Position numbers and translations under genes: made by a program. From IMG/VR virus record IMGVR_UViG_3300036853_000099, positions 1-45,242 of that record: 45,242 nucleotides of DNA, one strand, 5' to 3'. A model generated the notes under the pieces. That model searched no databases and was not told the origin of the DNA. It saw nothing but the letters and a program-made list of their open reading frames with translations. Below, in pieces: positions 43,071 through 45,242 of this stretch. This DNA is from a virus. Every line of letters starts with the position of its first letter. The stretch's first letter is position 1.

Positions 43071-44711
43071 TCAGTAGCCGCGTACCGTCCCGGTCACGCG
43101 CGTGAGTTTCGGTCGGCCAGACCAGAGCCCGGCGGCGGTGACATCTCCTGCGGCCTCGTGGGCGAGGATCGAACTCATGACGACGTCGATCTTCTGGGCT
43201 TGGCTGGGCTTGCTCAGGACATAGCGGCCATTCATCCGCGCCTGCTTACGTGCGTTGCGCACGTGCACGGCAGCGATCGGGCACCCATCGTGGCGGAACG
43301 GAGAGTCGACTTTCGTGATGTCGGTCAGCAGCCGCTCGGCGGCAGCATGCATCTGCGTCGGCCGGTAGGTCGCGAACTGAAGAACACGCTTCTCGCCATA
43401 CGTCTCAGCCCAGCCGTCGATCTCGGACTCCCAGTACGGCGGGTCGGCGTACATGCGGATCACGTCGAAGAACTCGAACAACTCAGCGACAGCGACGGCA
43501 ACCTGACCCCGCGGCACCTGTCCGCCAAACTCAGCCGGGTTCCAGACCGCAGGGCGCTTGTCGGGCCCGTACGTCGGCGTGAACTGGTAGCCGTCGCGGG
43601 TTTCGGCCCTGAGCGCGGTCCAGTCGTCGATATCCGAGCCGTCGAACCCGACCACGATCGGCTCCCCGCGCACCAGGTCGCGTGGCTTCTTACGGTCGTC
43701 CCACTTGTCGCCGTCGCACCAGGCGCCGGCACCGTACACGATCATGTTGCCGAAGAAGCGCTGCGCCTGCGGCAGATCCCGCGCCGCCAGCTCGGCGGCC
43801 TCAGCCTCGATGCCGTCGAGGTCGATGTGGCCGCCGCGCGCCTTCACCGAGTCGCCGTACACCGCCCGGTGGATACGTCGCCGCTCCGCCTTGTTCGTGT
43901 ACGACAGCCCCGGAGGGGCGTGCGTGAAGTCCCGGAGGATGTCCTCGGCGGGCGACTCGTACACCAGCTGCGCTACCGACATCTCCGACGGGTCCCAGCC
44001 GTTGGTCGTCAGCGCCGCGCGGCCACCCATGCCAGCCAGGCCCCGCCACTGCGTGTCGGCGACCTTCAGCATCTTGTTCGTCGCCGTCCACAGCCCGACC
44101 TCGTCCTGCGGCACGAACGTGACCCGCTGACCCAGCCGCGACTGCGCCGAAGCCGTAACCACATCGATGCGGCCGCCGCCGGGCAGTCGGATGAACTCCT
44201 CGCCCGTCTTCGGGATCAGCTCCGACAGCGGACCAAGGTCGATCATCGGTCGTAGCGCGTCGTAGATGTTGCCCGTCTGCTCCTCGGACATCGCCGTGAT
44301 CTGGATCAGCGGTGTCGGCCAGCGGCGGCCCTTGGCCTCGCCGAGCTCGTACTCGTACACCCAGCGGCAGCCGCAGCCGTGATCGCGGCAGTCGTACACC
44401 TCGCCCAGTTCGGCCCAGCCGTCGAACAGCGCCGGGCCGACACCCTCACCGCAGATCTGCGCCGCAGTCAGCGGACCCTTGCCCCACTTCTGGGGACGCA
44501 CCAGCAGCGAACGCCGGTATCGGAACGCCGTCGCCAACTGGCCCGGTTCGGCGGACGGCTTCAGCTCGTAGTGGTTGTCCAGGTAGCGCAGCTGCTCGTC
44601 ATACAACCGGAACGCCTTACCCGCATCATCCCTGTCCGGGATGACACAGTGGGCCTCAATCCAGGACGTGAACAGCGGACCAAGGGACCGCCTAGCTGGC
44701 GGGCGAGGCAT
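43071..44711 (-). CDS. terL: Large terminase subunit
   Basis: 546 residues. ATPase domain: Walker A-like RPQKWGKG (72-79), Walker B VTFVPQDE (197-204), and a motif III-type ALTTNGWD. Nuclease domain: acidic residues in VVGFDGSDIDDW, MYADPPYWESEID and a late DVVMSSILAHEA. A cysteine cluster (YDCRDHGCGCRW, Cys108/113/115) is inserted in the ATPase domain and could bind zinc. It packages concatemers into the prohead with the small terminase and probably the HNH protein. ATG 44711 overlaps the terS stop by 20 nt. Confidence 0.95.
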   Translation of the reverse strand: MPRPPARRSLGPLFTSWIEAHCVIPDRDDAGKAFRLYDEQLRYLDNHYELKPSAEPGQLATAFRYRRSLLVRPQKWGKGPLTAAQICGEGVGPALFDGWAELGEVYDCRDHGCGCRWVYEYELGEAKGRRWPTPLIQITAMSEEQTGNIYDALRPMIDLGPLSELIPKTGEEFIRLPGGGRIDVVTASAQSRLGQRVTFVPQDEVGLWTATNKMLKVADTQWRGLAGMGGRAALTTNGWDPSEMSVAQLVYESPAEDILRDFTHAPPGLSYTNKAERRRIHRAVYGDSVKARGGHIDLDGIEAEAAELAARDLPQAQRFFGNMIVYGAGAWCDGDKWDDRKKPRDLVRGEPIVVGFDGSDIDDWTALRAETRDGYQFTPTYGPDKRPAVWNPAEFGGQVPRGQVAVAVAELFEFFDVIRMYADPPYWESEIDGWAETYGEKRVLQFATYRPTQMHAAAERLLTDITKVDSPFRHDGCPIAAVHVRNARKQARMNGRYVLSKPSQAQKIDVVMSSILAHEAAGDVTAAGLWSGRPKLTRVTGTVRGY

Positions 44712-45168
44712 TATGCGCCATCTTCAGGCGATCACGTGCCGAGACGACCGCCGGTTCCGGCGTCTCCTTCTCCGCACGCTTTGCGGCCACCTCATCGGTG
44801 GCGATCTTCCAGCCGTTCTCCTTCAGCCCAGCCGGAGTCATGCCGATCTGGTCGGCCAGCCGCACCACGACGTTGCCGAGAGCGGCCGGCGCTTCGGGGT
44901 CCTCCATGCGCACCGACCAGCGAACCCACATCGCTACCGTGCGCCAACGCCACGGTTGCGAGATCCAGGCGCAAGCCTGCGGCGTCGCCCAAGCCTCTTC
45001 CCAGACGTCGGCCTCACGAGCCGTCTGGATCGGGAGCGGCCACTCCGGCACCTCGCCCTCGTAGCCCTCGGCGGGCAGCGCGGTCAGCGAGTAGCCGATC
45101 TTCGCCGACTTGAGCGAGTTCTCGTCCGGCTGGGGACCAGACCGGTTGCGGGCACCACCTCGGGCCAT
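44692..45168 (-). CDS. terS: Small terminase subunit
   Basis: 158 residues from ATG 45168. The opening ARGGARNRSGPQPDENSLKS and the central WEEAWATPQACAWISQPWRW are typical of the DNA-recognition subunit of actinophage terminases, with an amphipathic middle and a basic, disordered C-terminus. GTG 45177 is an alternative start, but GGTG at a better distance favours 45168. It lies right at the window end, beside the inverted repeat at 45190-45205. Confidence 0.85.
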   Translation of the reverse strand: MARGGARNRSGPQPDENSLKSAKIGYSLTALPAEGYEGEVPEWPLPIQTAREADVWEEAWATPQACAWISQPWRWRTVAMWVRWSVRMEDPEAPAALGNVVVRLADQIGMTPAGLKENGWKIATDEVAAKRAEKETPEPAVVSARDRLKMAHNASPAS

Positions 45169-45189
45169 GCCGATCACCGCCCTTCAAAC

Positions 45190-45205
45190 GTGACTCAGCG
45201 TGACC
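45190..45205. repeat. Right copy of end-flanking inverted repeat
   Basis: GTGACTCAGCGTGACC, whose reverse complement matches the left copy (43-58) at 14 of 16 bases. It lies upstream of terS in the region where cosB-type sites occur. The rest of 45206-45242 is GC-rich and shows no gene. Confidence 0.45.
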
Positions 45206-45242
45206 GTTCGGATGTCTGAACCCTGCGGACCGGCGAGAGCCC

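Noticed and set aside
42339-44255. Plus-strand ORF of 638 codons opposite portal and terminase
   Set aside because: Antisense shadow of high-GC coding sequence; low-complexity Arg/Leu/Val-rich translation, no SD, and the real genes on the other strand are clear.

Overview
The window reads as an almost certainly complete genome of a temperate siphovirus (long non-contractile tail, about 45 kb) that infects an actinobacterium. The evidence is high GC with GC-rich third codon positions, a WhiB-family protein, frequent GTG starts, several TANNNT -10 boxes placed 6-7 nt before the start codon (leaderless mRNAs), and small families typical of actinophages (DUF6915-like, DUF6221-like, DUF6093-like). 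Host genus cannot be fixed from the sequence. The HNH endonuclease gene at the extreme left and the small terminase gene at the extreme right point the same way and would be neighbours on a circle. A 16-bp inverted repeat flanks that junction, so the window ends probably lie at or near cos.

Layout. (1) 17.2 kb down to 0.7 kb, minus strand: a long early operon of tightly overlapping genes (ATGA/GTGA junctions). It starts at a strong leaderless promoter (TTGACA-N18-TACGTT, 17227-17198) in front of an excisionase-like HTH gene and carries a WhiB-like protein, a Sak4-like RecA-fold ATPase, a Holliday-junction-resolvase-like nuclease, a tandem-HTH protein, a short cytosine methyltransferase, a RepA/RadA-like ATPase and many zinc-knuckle or single-TM microproteins. 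It ends at a hairpin (601-640), followed by a tRNA-like RNA element and the HNH gene. One small rightward ribbon-helix-helix-like gene (6346-6531) sits inside it behind an array of palindromes.

(2) 17.25-23.2 kb, mostly plus strand: the lysogeny region. A leaderless HTH repressor gene diverges from the early promoter, then a tyrosine integrase, a convergent recombinase-like small gene, a GntR-type regulator, a small HTH protein facing a promoter built around AGGGGGTACCCCCT palindromes, and a rightward operon with a polynucleotide-kinase-like P-loop protein and several unknowns.

(3) 45.2 kb down to 23.5 kb, minus strand: the late operon in standard order: small and large terminase, portal, MuF-like protein with a C-terminal ADP-ribosyltransferase domain, scaffold, major capsid, head-tail connectors, tail terminator, major tail protein, tail chaperones with a -1 frameshift site (CCCTTTC), tape measure (908 aa), minor tail protein (916 aa), a Tat-signal PIG-L deacetylase, an M15-like endolysin and a set of small membrane proteins (holin/spanin candidates).

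The most unusual points are: a 144-nt tRNA-like RNA whose closing 15-bp stem hides the ribosome binding site of the HNH gene; the MuF-ADP-ribosyltransferase fusion; a secreted PIG-L deacetylase in the lysis cassette; two operator arrays (TGGATATCCA and AGGGGGTACCCCCT) that suggest two more genetic switches beyond the main repressor; and a head-region protein with six exact 22-residue repeats.
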